This document shows, one piece after another, positions 19,105-29,930 of a stretch of DNA of 30,204 nucleotides (position 1 is its first letter; every line of letters starts with the position of its first letter). A model generated the notes under the pieces. That model was not told the DNA's origin. It worked only from the letters and a program-made list of their open reading frames with translations, and searched no databases. The stretch covers positions 1 to 30,204 of the forward strand of contig JAAVTG010001000.1 of assembly GCA_011947345.1 (NCBI GenBank), given 5' to 3'. Both the position numbers and the translations under genes were made by a program. Source of the stretch: Phytophthora quininea (lineage: Eukaryota > Oomycota > Peronosporomycetes > Peronosporales > Peronosporaceae).

Positions 19105-20260
19105 TCAAACCCCAACGAGAGCTCGGCACCGAGCGGCACCGAGCGGCAACGGAGACGGCAACATGAACCCGAACGTCAAGCCGGTCGTCGCAAGCAGGTG
19201 CAGATTGGTCTCGGCGCTCTCGGCCTCGCGGGTGGTAGCGCTAGAGGCACTAGTCGTGCTGAAGGAAACACCCGCCGACACACTCATCCCCCGCGGAGTT
19301 AGTCGAAGCTGTGTCGCCAACGTTTCCAGCACGGCTTGAGGGTTCGTCTGCTGCGCTGCTAGTAAACCATTGAGTACTTCAAGCGCTTGTTCCTTTGTGA
19401 AGAGAGGGTGGGTGCGTTGAGGAGGCACTCTGCCGTTCGAACTCGTGAAGGCCGCGACGGCCGATGCAATCCCTGCCAGCAGATCAGCATTGGCTTCTGG
19501 TGGCACAAAGACCTCGGCCAGGGCACTCAAGAGGATCTGCTCCTCGGCGGGGTCAGAGTGACGACGCAGTCAAGTACATGAGGAGTCGACATTTGCGACG
19601 CCAATCTCCGATTGCTGCTGCTTTGGTCGACAGGGGAGTCCTGGGTGGCGAGGGAACTGGCCGAGTTGCATGGTGACGTGTTGGCCGCTCTCGATGCGAC
19701 CGACATCGTAGCAGAGCTTTTGGTAGCGCTCTTTGAGGTCGATGGGACTTTTACTCGGCAGTAGAGAGGCCATCGTCTCCCACGGATAACATACGGACGA
19801 GGAGCTGAAGGTAGAAAGCATGCTCTCGAACGCGGCATCTTCTTTGGCCGTCCACCGTCGGTCGACACTCTGCATGAAGTGGCGCTCCTGTCGCTTCTGG
19901 GCGTTAAGCTGCTGCAGCTGCACAAAGTAGACGCGGGTGTGTTGGATCATATCTCGAGTGCCGACCGCAGTGGCGATGGACTGCCATGCTTCACCGATAG
20001 TTGAGCATTGGCCACCGCCGAACTGCTCGAGCGAGTTGAGGAATCGCTGGTGCACTTCGGCAGTCCATGGGGGCCCGGTGGGGTCGTGACAGCCGAGATG
20101 TTGAAATTGAGCGACGACCCCGAAGTCTTCCCCGTCGAAATGGCGCGCAGTCCAGGAGTTGACGACGTAATGCTCGAGGCAACAGTGACGGCGACCCACC
20201 AAGTGAGAAACTGCTCGACCAGCGGCAAAACGGACGAGGCGAAAGGCGCAAAACCAACTG
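19105..20260 (-). pseudogene. Myb/SANT-like DNA-binding protein with internal stop
   Basis: Two Myb/SANT-like modules on the minus strand. Module 1 (about 20072-19925) reads PPWTAEVHQRFLNSLEQFGG and, after a loop, AWQSIATAVGTRDMIQHTR and YFVQLQQ, with regular tryptophans and the TR..... recognition-helix pattern of SHAQKYF-type Mybs. Module 2 (about 19866-19700) reads RRWTAKEDAAFESMLSTF, WETMASLLPSKSPIDLKERY. The frame then meets TGA at 19570-19572 and continues in the same frame with EEQILLSALAEVFVPPEANA and an Ala/Gln-rich helical tail to 19105. No ATG precedes module 1 in frame; the frame is open to a TTG at 20274, so the first exon is probably missing or spliced. Possible nuclear transcription factor; target unknown. 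Confidence 0.6.
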
Positions 20261-20305
20261 AATCCGTTTGACAACTTGATCAGCTACTTCTTCACACGCA
20301 CGCAG

Positions 20306-21765
20306 TTAGACCTTAAGAGAAGCCAAACTTTCGAGGTTAGTGCCGCATTCGCAGCAAAACTTGGCGCCATCGGGCAGACACGTGTCCCATTGCGGGCAGC
20401 CAGGAATTTGTTACTTCGCTGCCTCGTGGCTAGCAAAAACTTTCAGCGTCTCGATGGCATCAGTTATCTTGATGCGCTTGTGGTGATTCCGCTTTAGGAG
20501 CTGCCCCACAAACTTCCATTCGTCGTCGGTCATCCCGTCTGCCCGAGGATACGGCTCGCCGTCGAATACTTTTCTATTACTTCTATGTCGTCGTCCAGTC
20601 CATACGGAGGTTCATTGGAGAATGCCTCGATGATGCACATGCCTAGGGAGTAGATATCGGCTCCACAGTCGTGACCAGCAGGACTTCGGGAGCTTGCCAG
20701 CGGATCGCTTTGGTTTTCTCCTTGGCGCTCATGTTGGATCGGTCGCGGACGTAGGAGAAGCCAACGTCGCAGATGTTGGCGTCATTTTCGCCGACTACCA
20801 AAATGTTGTTGCACTTGAGGTCACCATGCACCACGTTCTTCTGGTGGAGGAATTGCAGCCTTGTGAAAGAGTCGCCACAGGTGGCTCTTGTCCTTTTCGA
20901 AATGGTTGGCGAAGTTGTCGCCGTTGACGTACTCGCACACGAAGAAGACTGGCATCCCTTCGTTGCAGGCTCCGTACATCTTGACGATATTGGGGTGATC
21001 CAGCCCGAACCAGGCCGTCGACTCGCACCGAAACTCCTTCTGGGCCCTGACATCATCAGCTACCAGACATTTGACAGCGACTTTGCTGTTCTTCCCGTCT
21101 TGCAGCCAGGTGCCTTTGTGCATCGTGGCGTACGAGCCTCGGTCAAAGAAGTTGCCATCCATAAACTCCACTACATCCCTGGGAATGAACCACTCCGGGA
21201 TCGAGGGCATAATTTGTTTAGACCCAGCCTGGTGGAAAGTCTTCTTGGCCAGCTTCACCTGTGCAGCAAGAATGTCGATGCTCACCGTACTGGAGTCCGG
21301 GTGCTCCGCGAGCACTCCAAGAGCCACCGCTCCTTCCTGCCAGCCGTTCTGGCTCATTTCTTCTCGGAGGAGCGCCTCGTTGGTCGCATTCTCCTCGAGC
21401 CTCTTGAGAGCCTCCAAGGCTAACGTTTTGAACTCCCCATGGACTGAATGTGGTCGATGCCTATGAGTCCGACCAGGGCGTCCATCTCGACGTAGAGAGC
21501 GTTCAACTTCCCCACCACTCGATGGTTTCCCCAGATACGGATGAACAGGCGTCTCTTTTGGTGCTTCTTGACAACTTCCAGGATCTTAGTCACTGCCACT
21601 TGGTAGTAGACTCTGCTTGGAAGTCGTCTCGTCCCGTGGCATCTTGTTGATGTGCTCCCAGAACAGAATAGCGCGGTAATACAGCGTTCGGGAGATCTCC
21701 TCGTTTTCCCGCATCTCTGCACACAGCCTCGCCACCTCCGACCGCATATCCGGAACGAGATCCAT
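20306..21765 (-). pseudogene. Oomycete TKL-type protein kinase with zinc-ribbon-like tail, multiple frame breaks
   Basis: ATG 21765 (MDLVPDMRSEVARLCAEM) starts the helical N-terminal region of the large oomycete TKL kinase family. Frame breaks occur near 21605 and 21440. The kinase domain follows: WFIPRDVVEF, a degenerate glycine loop (DRGSYATMHKG), VAVK (Lys at about 21070), FRCESTAWFGLDHPNIVKMYG, VFFVCEYVNGDN. A break near 20870 is followed by VVHGDLKCNNILV (HGD instead of HRD, a common TKL variant), DVG in place of DFG at about 20766, and WQAPEVL. Breaks near 20675 and 20570 precede ADIYSLGMCIIEAF and DDEWKFVGQLLKRN. TAA at 20411-20413 separates a tail reading CPQWDTC and FCCECGTNL, a damaged zinc ribbon, ending at TAA 20306. 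With at least six lesions it is almost certainly not a functional kinase as written. Confidence 0.8.
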
Positions 21766-22170
21766 CGTGGCTTACTTTTGCTCGACGGAGCGGATTGGAG
21801 ACTCACCGCTAGCTCGCCACCGCCGCCGGACAGGGCGGACGAAGCGGTGGACGAGTCGAAGGCCCCAAAGAAGAAGAAAGCCAGGAGCCCGCGTAGTATA
21901 ATATCCCCCCTGGAGACGATGAAGCCCACAACAACTACGAAGCCGCGCTTTGGGACAATATCCTGGACGACTCGCACATGAAGCTGGAAGGGTTTAAAAC
22001 GAGCAGCAGTTTTACTCTGGCTTGCCCAGTCCATTGCCGGGGTTTTCTGCGCAGTTGCCGAGGACTCCTACTACTCCGTCAACGGAGTTGGCCTAATCCC
22101 TCTACAAATCTCAAGTCTCTCTACGAAGAGTACGTATTGTTATGCTTTGAAGGTGCTGTTGACTTTGTAG

Positions 22171-23879
22171 TCTGCAGCCTTCAGCCTTCAGGTCTCATTG
22201 GTGCTGCTGGATTGCCGCCACTTCTGAACCAGCCACCCTACTCTGGATATGTGGGGCCGAACTACTTCGTTTCGCTCGACCAGCAGCCCGACGGCACGCC
22301 ATTCCGTACGGCACTTTTGTACTATCGTAGGAGTTTTCGTAGTATTCACTTCGTTTTTATTTTTGCCAGCATTGTCCAAGCCGATTGTCCGCGAAGATGG
22401 GATTCTGCTGGTAGGAACCGAGATCCCAGTCGATGCTACGTCCAAGACGACCGTCAAGAACCGAATTTTCGTGACCAATTTTCTACGATCAAGCGAGACT
22501 CACTCGCCCTCGCACATCTTGGTGGACGACGTACGTCACGCTTTCTTGCTCGTTCGCTTGATCAGTAACTTGCATTGTCGGCTGTTTTGTGCAGGAGGTC
22601 CGTGATATGCACTGGATGAACACGAAGACTGCCATCGTCGCGGTTGGCAAAGAGATTAAGCTCATCCAGCTCGGCGATCCATCAACCGGTGGACCCTGTA
22701 GACTGGAAGGTATGGTATTCGCACAAAACCTCGCTGGTTTGACGATCTACCAACTTCGTTTTACATGGGTTAGAGCCGATTAACTCTGTTCACTCGGACA
22801 CAATTCGTGAGCTTGCAGTGTCACGAAATATGAGTTCGTACGTGCTGTCAGGCTAAGTGTTGTTGTTGAGTTCGTTAAAATGGTGCTGCTTTTCACAGTT
22901 TGCTTTTGTTATCAACAGGCTTTGATCAAACGGTGGCGCTCCGTGACTTGAGACTTCAAGGCGGCCAGAACTCGACCGTCGTGGGAAAGTTCGATGCGCA
23001 TGACGTGGTAAGCAGCGTGCTTTGGTCACCGAATGAAGCGCACTTGAGCTGAACAACCGACGGCGGCGACTTTCAGGTGGCTGATTCGAGCTCCGACAAC
23101 TCAACTGCAAGTCTCGCTTTCGACATTTCTGGTGGGTCCGCCGTAATTTGATTCCTATCGATGACTTCTTATCGCTAACTTGAGATTTTTGTCAGCGCTT
23201 GGACTTGATGGGCGGTCTGTTCACGCATCAATACATGAGCGACTTCACCGTTGCCCTCGGGTTTGAGCAAGGTCAAATCGCGTTTGTGGACACTCGCATG
23301 CCTCACCAAACGGCATGGTACGTTTTGTTGATCTGTCGCCAGGAATGGGATTAATTATTGCCTTTGTTTTGCTAGCTATGCCGCGCTTCAGTCGTCTCTG
23401 GCTGCAGTCGGAGAGATTCGACGCAGAGGCGACAAGTGCGCAGTGTTTGGGATCGGCGGGTACGTTTGAGCAAGTAGAGAGGCGTAAATTCGTTCTTTTA
23501 ACACTTTTCTTGTGTCTTTAGATTGGCAACAGCAGAGCTCAATGCGACGGCGAATGGACTGCAAAACCCCACGATGTACGTTTAATGTCCGCTGGCTGGA
23601 AAATATCGGACTAACTTTGTATCTATCGCAGCCGACAGCAACCAAGCCAGCCTCAAGCTCAATCCGCGCCGTACAAAACAAGCGGCGACTTCTCTCTCGA
23701 AACTGGAGTGCACTTAGCTCTCTCTGACAGGTATGTGTATGTGGTCTTACAGCACTCTGCTAATCTAACCCCATTGTTGTAGCTTGGGTGTTGTGTCGGT
23801 GTGTACGGACGACGCCGCTTTCGTGACATCAGCAGCTTTCAGCTCTTCCAACAGTGACGATTGGAGCCTGCAAATTTGA
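22171..23879 (+). pseudogene. Intron-dense WD40-repeat-like gene with an internal stop
   Basis: Short exons separated by 50-65 nt GT-AG introns (one about 209 nt): exons 22171-22318, 22370-22530, 22595-22709, 22919-23131, 23196-23317, 23376-23459, 23522-23575, 23632-23730 and 23783-23879. WD40-like strands are GFDQTVALRDLRL, FDAHDVVSSVLWSPNEAHLS, MSDFTVALGFEQGQIAFVDTR and VVSVCTDDAAFVTSAAFSSS. The exon-1 to exon-2 join is one base out of frame and TGA at 23050-23052 interrupts a blade. A Lys- and Pro-rich stretch at 21780-22129, followed by an intron 22130-22170, may be the N-terminal exon; it also contains stops. Such proteins act as beta-propeller scaffolds; the partner is unknown. It shares its upstream region with the divergent kinase and ends 77 bp from a convergent gene. 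Confidence 0.6.
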
Positions 23880-23956
23880 CAGCACATGAGTCTGACAGCG
23901 ATGGAAAACAACAGTGCAAAGAAATTCAAGACTTGTTTAGCGTAGACTCCCAAAGT

Positions 23957-25470
23957 CTAGCGGTGCTGTTGCATACTATAAATCTCCTGGAGCAGTTTGT
24001 TGAGGCTGTTGCCCGGCTTCATGTTGTCAAAGCGATCTTGATGAGACCAAGAGTAGCCGTCGGTGTGTGCGACGCCACCCGACGAATCTACAATATAATA
24101 GCAATTTTGTCAGCGTTTTATCCATAACAACGAGGCAAGCACTCCGTACCTGGATTCATCCCTTGGAAGACCCGTCCCAACGCGTTGCATTCGTACCATT
24201 CGGTCTCTTTACTCCGCGAGTGGTTTGATAATCCGATCATCGTTGTTGCCAGTTGCGTCCTCGGAACTGGAGACTGGAGCGCTTGAGAAAACTTGACACG
24301 AGTCGGCTCCGTCAGCTCGGCAAGGCCAGCTTGCATACGCTGCAGCGCATTCACTTGTTGATCGGTGCATAGATACATCATTTCGATCAAGCGCACGGCA
24401 GACAGACATACTTGTTCGCCTTCCTGCTGAACGACTAGATTTGCGTTGGCAGCTATCTTCTTTGTTTTCTTGTCGCCATCGTACACGCGCCTCCATAACT
24501 GCAGCACCCACGTAATGGCTTGAAAAATAAGCGCATTATTCCTCACCTTGGTGATTGTGCGTGCCTTAACACGAGCCTCTGCCGACACCGGAATGTTGTC
24601 GCTCTGCAGCAGCGGAAAAATCCGCGCGCGCGAGATCTGCGACTTGCCTTCCAAGCGCGTACCTATCGCGGCTGGCATGCAGATCCTGCTGGAAGCAGTA
24701 AATGTAGAACTGCATCACCAGCAAATGGCGGCCATCTCTCATCCAGCTTCGGTTTGCCGTCATCTCCCACGGATCCATTGCCGCTGACCTCCTGCAGCGC
24801 AGTAGCCAGCGGTTCCCATTTGTCTGGGAAGGTCAAATCACAGCTACAGGGCGCTGCTTTATCGAACACAAATACTAGTGCAGCGTAGATCGCCACGGCG
24901 CCACTGTACGCGGTGGCTTCGTGGCTCTGGATATGCTCAATGAGCTCTGTGTACAGCAGGTCAGACGGGTACTCCTTCCCGAGGACCACAATGCTGCGCA
25001 GCGTGGCAATAGCTACGCCGAGGTCATTGGTACTCAGCGACGTCACCATATCGAACACTAGATAGGCATTCATGGACGATTTGGTCCTCTTGGGAGGTCT
25101 GGGAGGCGCCTTGGCTAAGGTCTTGGCTGTGGGCTTCTTCTTCTTGTCCTCGGCGTCGGAGTACAGCTCGTTCACCGCCTCCTCCAGCTTGACATCGCTG
25201 TTACTATCATCACTGTCGCTCAGTATACTGCTCAGGCGGCTGGAGACAGCTCTACGAGGGCGAGAAGACGTCCTGGTTCTTGTCTTATCCTGTTCGTCCG
25301 CTTTGAAAGAGGGTCGCGAGGCACACAGTCAGTATATGAGGGTGAGTGAAGGGTCAGGTGATAACTACGTGTCTTGCGGACACGACGCGCCTAAACAGAG
25401 CTCCGTACGCACCGTCCGAGATGAGAGTCACCGCCTCCGACGCAGCAGTCTCGGGCTTGACGTCAGTCAT
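23957..25470 (-). pseudogene. Hypothetical gene with basic/acidic N-terminus and helical body, frame-disrupted
   Basis: Function not recognised. ATG 25470 gives MTDVKPETAASEAVTLISDG, then an intron ending at about 25301 (CTTTCAAAG). The second exon is basic and acidic low-complexity (SSRPRRAVSSRLSSILSDSD, then DKKKKP), a nuclear-protein-like composition, followed by a helical segment (SSMNAYLVFDMVTSLSTNDL... AYSGAVAIYAALVFVF) to about 24740. There the frame is lost; short helical pieces (QFYIYCFQQDLHASRD) lead to a further frame (24650-24150) reading NNALIFQAITWVLQLWRRVY and EQVCLSAVRLIEMMYL. An intron about 24084-24150 (GTACGG...TGTAG) precedes the last exon, which ends NSLNKLLQEIYSMQQHR with TAG at 23957-23959. 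Convergent with the WD40 locus. Confidence 0.5.
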
Positions 25471-25599
25471 TTTAGGAGAAATGGATAACGACGGTAATTG
25501 ATGAAATGGGTCAATGTAAGATGGATACATTAACTTCAAGTTCCATTTTTCATATGGAGATGACAGCGTTCTTCCTAGGAGACCCACCAGGGACGGACC

Positions 25600-26615
25600 A
25601 GTCGATTGTGCGTTGTTTTCGGTCCCTACCTTGTAGAATTTCTGGCGAATGGCGTCAGAGTGCAAGACAGTCACATCCGTGACGCCATCGTCGTCGTCGT
25701 CGTCGAAGCCTCTGACCCCCTTCTGCGGACTGCTGTCACCTTTAGAGTAGACGGCAATTCGACACCACCGAGCTTGGACGCCGACAGAACCGCAGGATCG
25801 ACCTGGTCTCTTCTTCCTCGGTATTGCCCGCAGACGCCGCAGCGTCTCACTGCTGTTGGGGTTGAAGACGACCCAGCTTCCTCCAATATCTTGGCCATGA
25901 ACTGCATGACTCGCTCTTCAATGGCCCCGATGCGACGGAGCATCCCCAGCTCTCTTGGGGTCTAAATTACAAAGCAAATATATGATTAAAGAATGATAAA
26001 GTACAGTGGTGGAAAAGGCAGACACCGTTATCAAGAACTTCTTCGTTAAACTCGTCCAGGAAGAACTCTTTGTGGAGATCGTAAATGGTCTCTCGTAGTA
26101 GCTTCACTCTGTTCGATGAAAGTAAAGCAAAATGTTAGAAGATAAAGTACTTGCTGCAAGGCTTAGAGTCCTCACGCGTCGGCGAAAATGTTTGCGTCTT
26201 TCGCCCAGCGCTTGATCTTGGCGTCGTCGGCATCGAAGAGCTTCTGTAGATCGACCGAGGAAGGTAAAACTTGGCATTTAGATATCTAAAGTTACAGTTA
26301 AAGACCAATACATACCCGAAGGCTTCTCGGAATCGTCTTTGTTAGGAACGCTGTCGCCGACCAGACGTGCAATATCTTCTGCAAGTTGACCAATAACCCC
26401 TTTCAACGAATCATCTGCAATGGCAAAAAAATTCACTGCGTTAGTAAACAAAGCCGCATAGAACAGAACGAATAGCCGTCCTAGAGGCAGTTTGCGCTTC
26501 AATTCTAGCAAACGCTTCCGCTTTAATCCGCTCTTGGACAATGTACTTCTCGATAAACTCGCTCATGTTCTTGACGTTCGTCTCCTCGATGATACGGTCC
26601 AGCATTCGCTTTTTC
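25600..26615 (-). pseudogene. Coiled-coil gene cut at the subtelomere boundary; perhaps outer-dynein-arm docking-like
   Basis: Exons on the minus strand: about 26615-26450 (MLDRIIEETNVKNMSEFIEKYIVQE), 26414-26316 (LKGVIGQLAEDIARLVGD), 26243-26176 (KLFDADDAKIKRWAKD), 26108-26026 (VKLLRETIYDLHKEFFLDEF) and 25961-25600 (PRELGMLRRIGAIEERVMQF). Introns are 62-73 nt with GT-AG ends. The pattern EFIxKYIxQE followed later by a conserved IxxIEERVxQ helix resembles CCDC63/CCDC114-type docking-complex proteins of motile cilia, which oomycete zoospores need; this is a weak guess. Two joins are off by one base, and the last exon changes frame before an acidic run (DDDDDDG). Upstream of 26615 only a splice-acceptor-like TATACAG and then subtelomeric repeat are found, so the 5' exons are missing. 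Confidence 0.45.
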
Positions 26616-26621
26616 TGTATA

Positions 26622-27907
26622 TATATATGGTCGGCGCTACATATGTATCGCACTAAAATGACGTTGCGTTATGGGTTCTATTTTGGGATTTTGCTGCTGT
26701 TTATTCCTGTAGCGCGCTGCTTTTTAGCGCCCAAATTAGTACGACTCGATACTCTATTTTAGGTTATCAGACTATACTGACGGTAATACCGATCACAGCA
26801 TAATGAGACTAAGTGTAGCTGGGTTTTCAGTATGGCGAACATGATGGTGATGCTCTGAGCGAGCAGAAACAGGCGCTTCCACCAATCAGCGATCAGCAAC
26901 GAAAACAACGGCTGTACTCCACCGGTTGAGCTGAAAACTTGGGGAAATATGTTTTCATATACGAGGAACATGATGGTGATAGTCCCATGTGACAGAGACA
27001 GGCTCATCATCCAATCAGCGATCAGGATCGATAACTACGGCAAACACACCCGTTTAAGCTGAAAACTTGGGAGACTACGTTTTCATACGCGGGGAACAAG
27101 ATGGCGATAGTTTGAAGTGACAGAAGCAGATGCATCGGCCAATGAGCGTTCACAAAAGCCATTGGAGGCATCGTACGCTCGACTCAATTGAAACAGTGAA
27201 TTGATATGTTTCGACGCAAGGTGAACATACTGGTGGGACTCAACTAAGAACGTGAAGAGAGTAAGTATTTGAGTATGTTATTACGAGAAATATGGTGTGT
27301 AAGGTCGGAATATGCGTAGCAAATGAATGTGCGTGTGTAGGTTTGAATGTTTGTATAGTACGAGTGTATGCAGAGTATAATTGGAGGTTGGGAAGTGTGT
27401 TGTAGAGGGAGAATATGTGTAGAATAAGCGTGTTGTATAATATATGTGTGCATCGGAACGACAAAAACGTATGTAGAATAGTTAATGAAACGACGATTAA
27501 GGATAGGTAGTGTTAAACGGTTATGGGTAATTATGAGTGTGAGAGTGTTGTTGGGAATAGTATGAAGGCGAGTGAGTGTAAGTTTATGTAGAGTATGAGT
27601 AGGTGTAGAGTATGAGTGTGCAGAGTGGGAATATATGCAGAGAATGAGTGTTATTGTGTATGGATGTGTTAGTGTTTGAGTGTTAGTAGTAAATCGTTTG
27701 AGTAAAAACAGAAGTGTAAACAGTATGATTTGGTGGTAGGTAAATGAGAAAGATAGTGTGGGAGTGAAATAAAAAGAAAAGAATGATAATAGTTGATTAT
27801 AATGAGATGGATTGGGATTGATAGGAAAGGTGATTTGAATGGTTTGATAGAGTTAGTTAGTCAGAGTTAGTTAGTAATGTGGAAAAATGAGAAGAATAAA
27901 ACTATAT
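26622..27907. repeat. Subtelomeric module, copy 1
   Basis: The sequence from the TATGGTCGGCGCTAC start is repeated 1285 bases further on with few differences over about 330 bases, and again in its C-poor tail. Order: a roughly 200-bp head with ACATATGTAT and GTAGCGCGCTGC, three 128-bp units, then about 700 bases of GTG/AGT-rich, C-poor sequence. No gene. Confidence 0.85.
26826..27190. repeat. Tandem array of about 128-bp units (3 copies)
   Basis: Units start at GTTTTCA followed by GAACATGATGG-like (about 26834, 26963, 27091). Each carries a CCAAT-containing core (CCAATCAGCGATCAG or a variant) and ends GCTGAAAACTTGGG. The third unit is more diverged and degenerates near 27150. Confidence 0.8.
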
Positions 27908-29310
27908 ACATATGGTCGGCGCTACATATGTATCGCACTAAAATGACGTTGCGTTATGGGCTCTATTTTGGGATTTTGCTGCTGTTTATTCCTGTAGCGC
28001 GCTGCTTTATTGCGCCCAAATTAGTACGACTCGATACACTATTTTAGGTTATCAGACTATACTGACGGTAATACCGATCACAGCATAATGAGACTAAGTG
28101 TAGCTGGGTTTTCAGTATGGCGAACATGATGGTGATGCTCTGAGCGAGCAGAAACAGGCGCATCCGCCAATCAGCGATCAGCAACAAAAACAACGGCTGT
28201 ACTCCACCGGTTGAGCTGAAAACTTGGGAAAGCATGTTTTCATATATGGGAACATGATGGTGATACTCTGAGCGAACAGAAACAGGCGCATCCGCCAATC
28301 AGCGATCAGCAACGATTGCTGCGGCTGTACATACCGGTTTAGGCTGAAAACTTAGGGGACTACGCTTTCACATACGGGGAAGAAGATGGTGATAGTCCCA
28401 TGTGACAAAGACAGGCCCATCACCCAATCAGCGATCGGGAGGGATAGCTATGGCTGTAATTACCGGATTGGGATGAAAACTTGGGAGACTACGTTTTCAT
28501 ATGTGGAGAACACGATGTTCATTGTCTGAGATGACATAGACAGGCCCATCATCCAATCGGCGAGTAGCAAAGTTATCTACGGTGGCACACACCTGCTTCG
28601 ACTAAAAACTTGGAGAATCACGTTTTTGTAAATGAGGAACACGATGGTGACACTGCGAAGTGATAGAGACAGGCCTGTCAAGCAGTCAACGATCAGTAAG
28701 GGTAATTACGGCTGCTTATCCCGTTTGGGACGAAAACTAGGGAGACTGCGACGCAAGGTGAACATGCTGGCTGGACTCGACTAAGAACACAAAGAGAATA
28801 AATATTTGAGTATGTCGAGTGCAATTGGAGGTTGGGAAGTGTGCTGTGGATGGAAAATGTATGTAGAATACGCGTGTTGTATAGTATGCGTGTGTATGGG
28901 AACGAAAAATGTCTGTCGAATAGTTCAAGAAATTATGGTAAAGAATGAACCGTGGAAAAAGGTTATGGGTAGTTGTGTGTGTGACAGTGTTGTAGGGAAT
29001 AGTATGAAAGTGAGTGAGTGTAAGTTTGTGTAGAATAGAAGTGTGTAGAGTGGGAATGTATGCAGAGAATGAGTGTTATTGTGTATGGACGTGTTAGTGT
29101 TTGAGTGTTAGTAGTATATGGTTTGAGTAAAAATAGAAGTGTAAATAGTATGATTTGGTGGTAGATAAATGAGAAAAATAGGATGGGAGTAAGAGAAAAT
29201 GAAAAGAATGATAATAGTTGATTATAATGCGATGGATTGGGATTGATAGGAAATGTGATTTGAATGAATTGATAGAGAGTTAGATAGTAATGTAGAAAAA
29301 TGAGAAGAAG
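27908..29310. repeat. Subtelomeric module, copy 2
   Basis: Second copy of the module: same head (27908-28105), five instead of three 128-129 bp units, and a C-poor tail (28800-29310) closely matching 27370-27880 of copy 1, including TGATTTGGTGGTAG and GATGGATTGGGATTGATAGG. Confidence 0.85.
28107..28745. repeat. Tandem array of 128-129 bp units (5 copies)
   Basis: GAACATGATGG-type landmarks lie at about 28123, 28251, 28380, 28508 and 28637, so the period is 128-129 bp. CCAAT is kept in the first four units and changed in the last. Similarity to array 1 is high for the first unit and lower outward. Confidence 0.85.
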
Positions 29311-29929
29311 AAGTATGTGGAGAGTATGGATAGTATATAATAGTGTAAGAGTGTATATAATTGTGAGTGTATGAGGTGTGTAAGAGTAGATATGTAGATA
29401 TTGTATATAGAAGTATGAGTATGTGAAATATAAAGGTTTAAAGAAGGAGTATGTAGAGAATAAATGGATGTAGGATAAAGTATGGGTGTGTAAAATATGA
29501 GTGTGTAATGAGAGAAAAAATGATGTTGAGGTAGGAATAGAGATAATGTTATAAAAGTGAAATTTAGATGAAATTTATGGATGTTTGTGTGTATGAGTGT
29601 ATGTAGAGTATGGATGTTTGTGGTGAATAGAAGTGTATGTGGAGTGTGAGTGTAAGTATGTGTGAGTGTAAATAGAGAGTAAGTGTAAAAAAGTGTGATT
29701 GTGAAAAGAGTGTGATTGTTGTAGAGTATAAGTGTGTGTAAAGTATGAGTGTGTGTAAAGTATGAGTATGTTAGAGTGTGAGGATGTGTATGTGTAAAGT
29801 GTGAGTGTGTGTAGAGTGTGAGTATGTGTAGAGTGTAAGTGTTGTAGAGTGTGAGTGTGTGAAGAGTGTGAGTGTGTGTAGAGTGTGAGTGTTGTAGTGT
29901 GAGTGTTATAGGGTTTGAGTGGTATGGTT
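29231..29929 (+). repeat. C-free telomere-associated sequence
   Basis: 699 consecutive bases on + without one C. The composition is GTG, AGT and TAGAG strings grading into near-repeats of GTGTGTAGAGTGTGAGT toward the telomere (about 29640-29910). No gene is possible with normal codon use. Confidence 0.9.
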
Positions 29930-29930
29930 C

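Noticed and set aside
20773..21423. Plus-strand open frame of 216 residues with hydrophobic parts.
   Set aside because: Antisense to the kinase domain (HGDLK, VAVK and the N-terminal helices are on -).
27240..27464. Minus-strand open frames with Tyr/Thr/His-rich peptides in the subtelomere.
   Set aside because: They come from C-poor GTG/TAT-rich repeat sequence and recur in the second module copy; no start context or domain.
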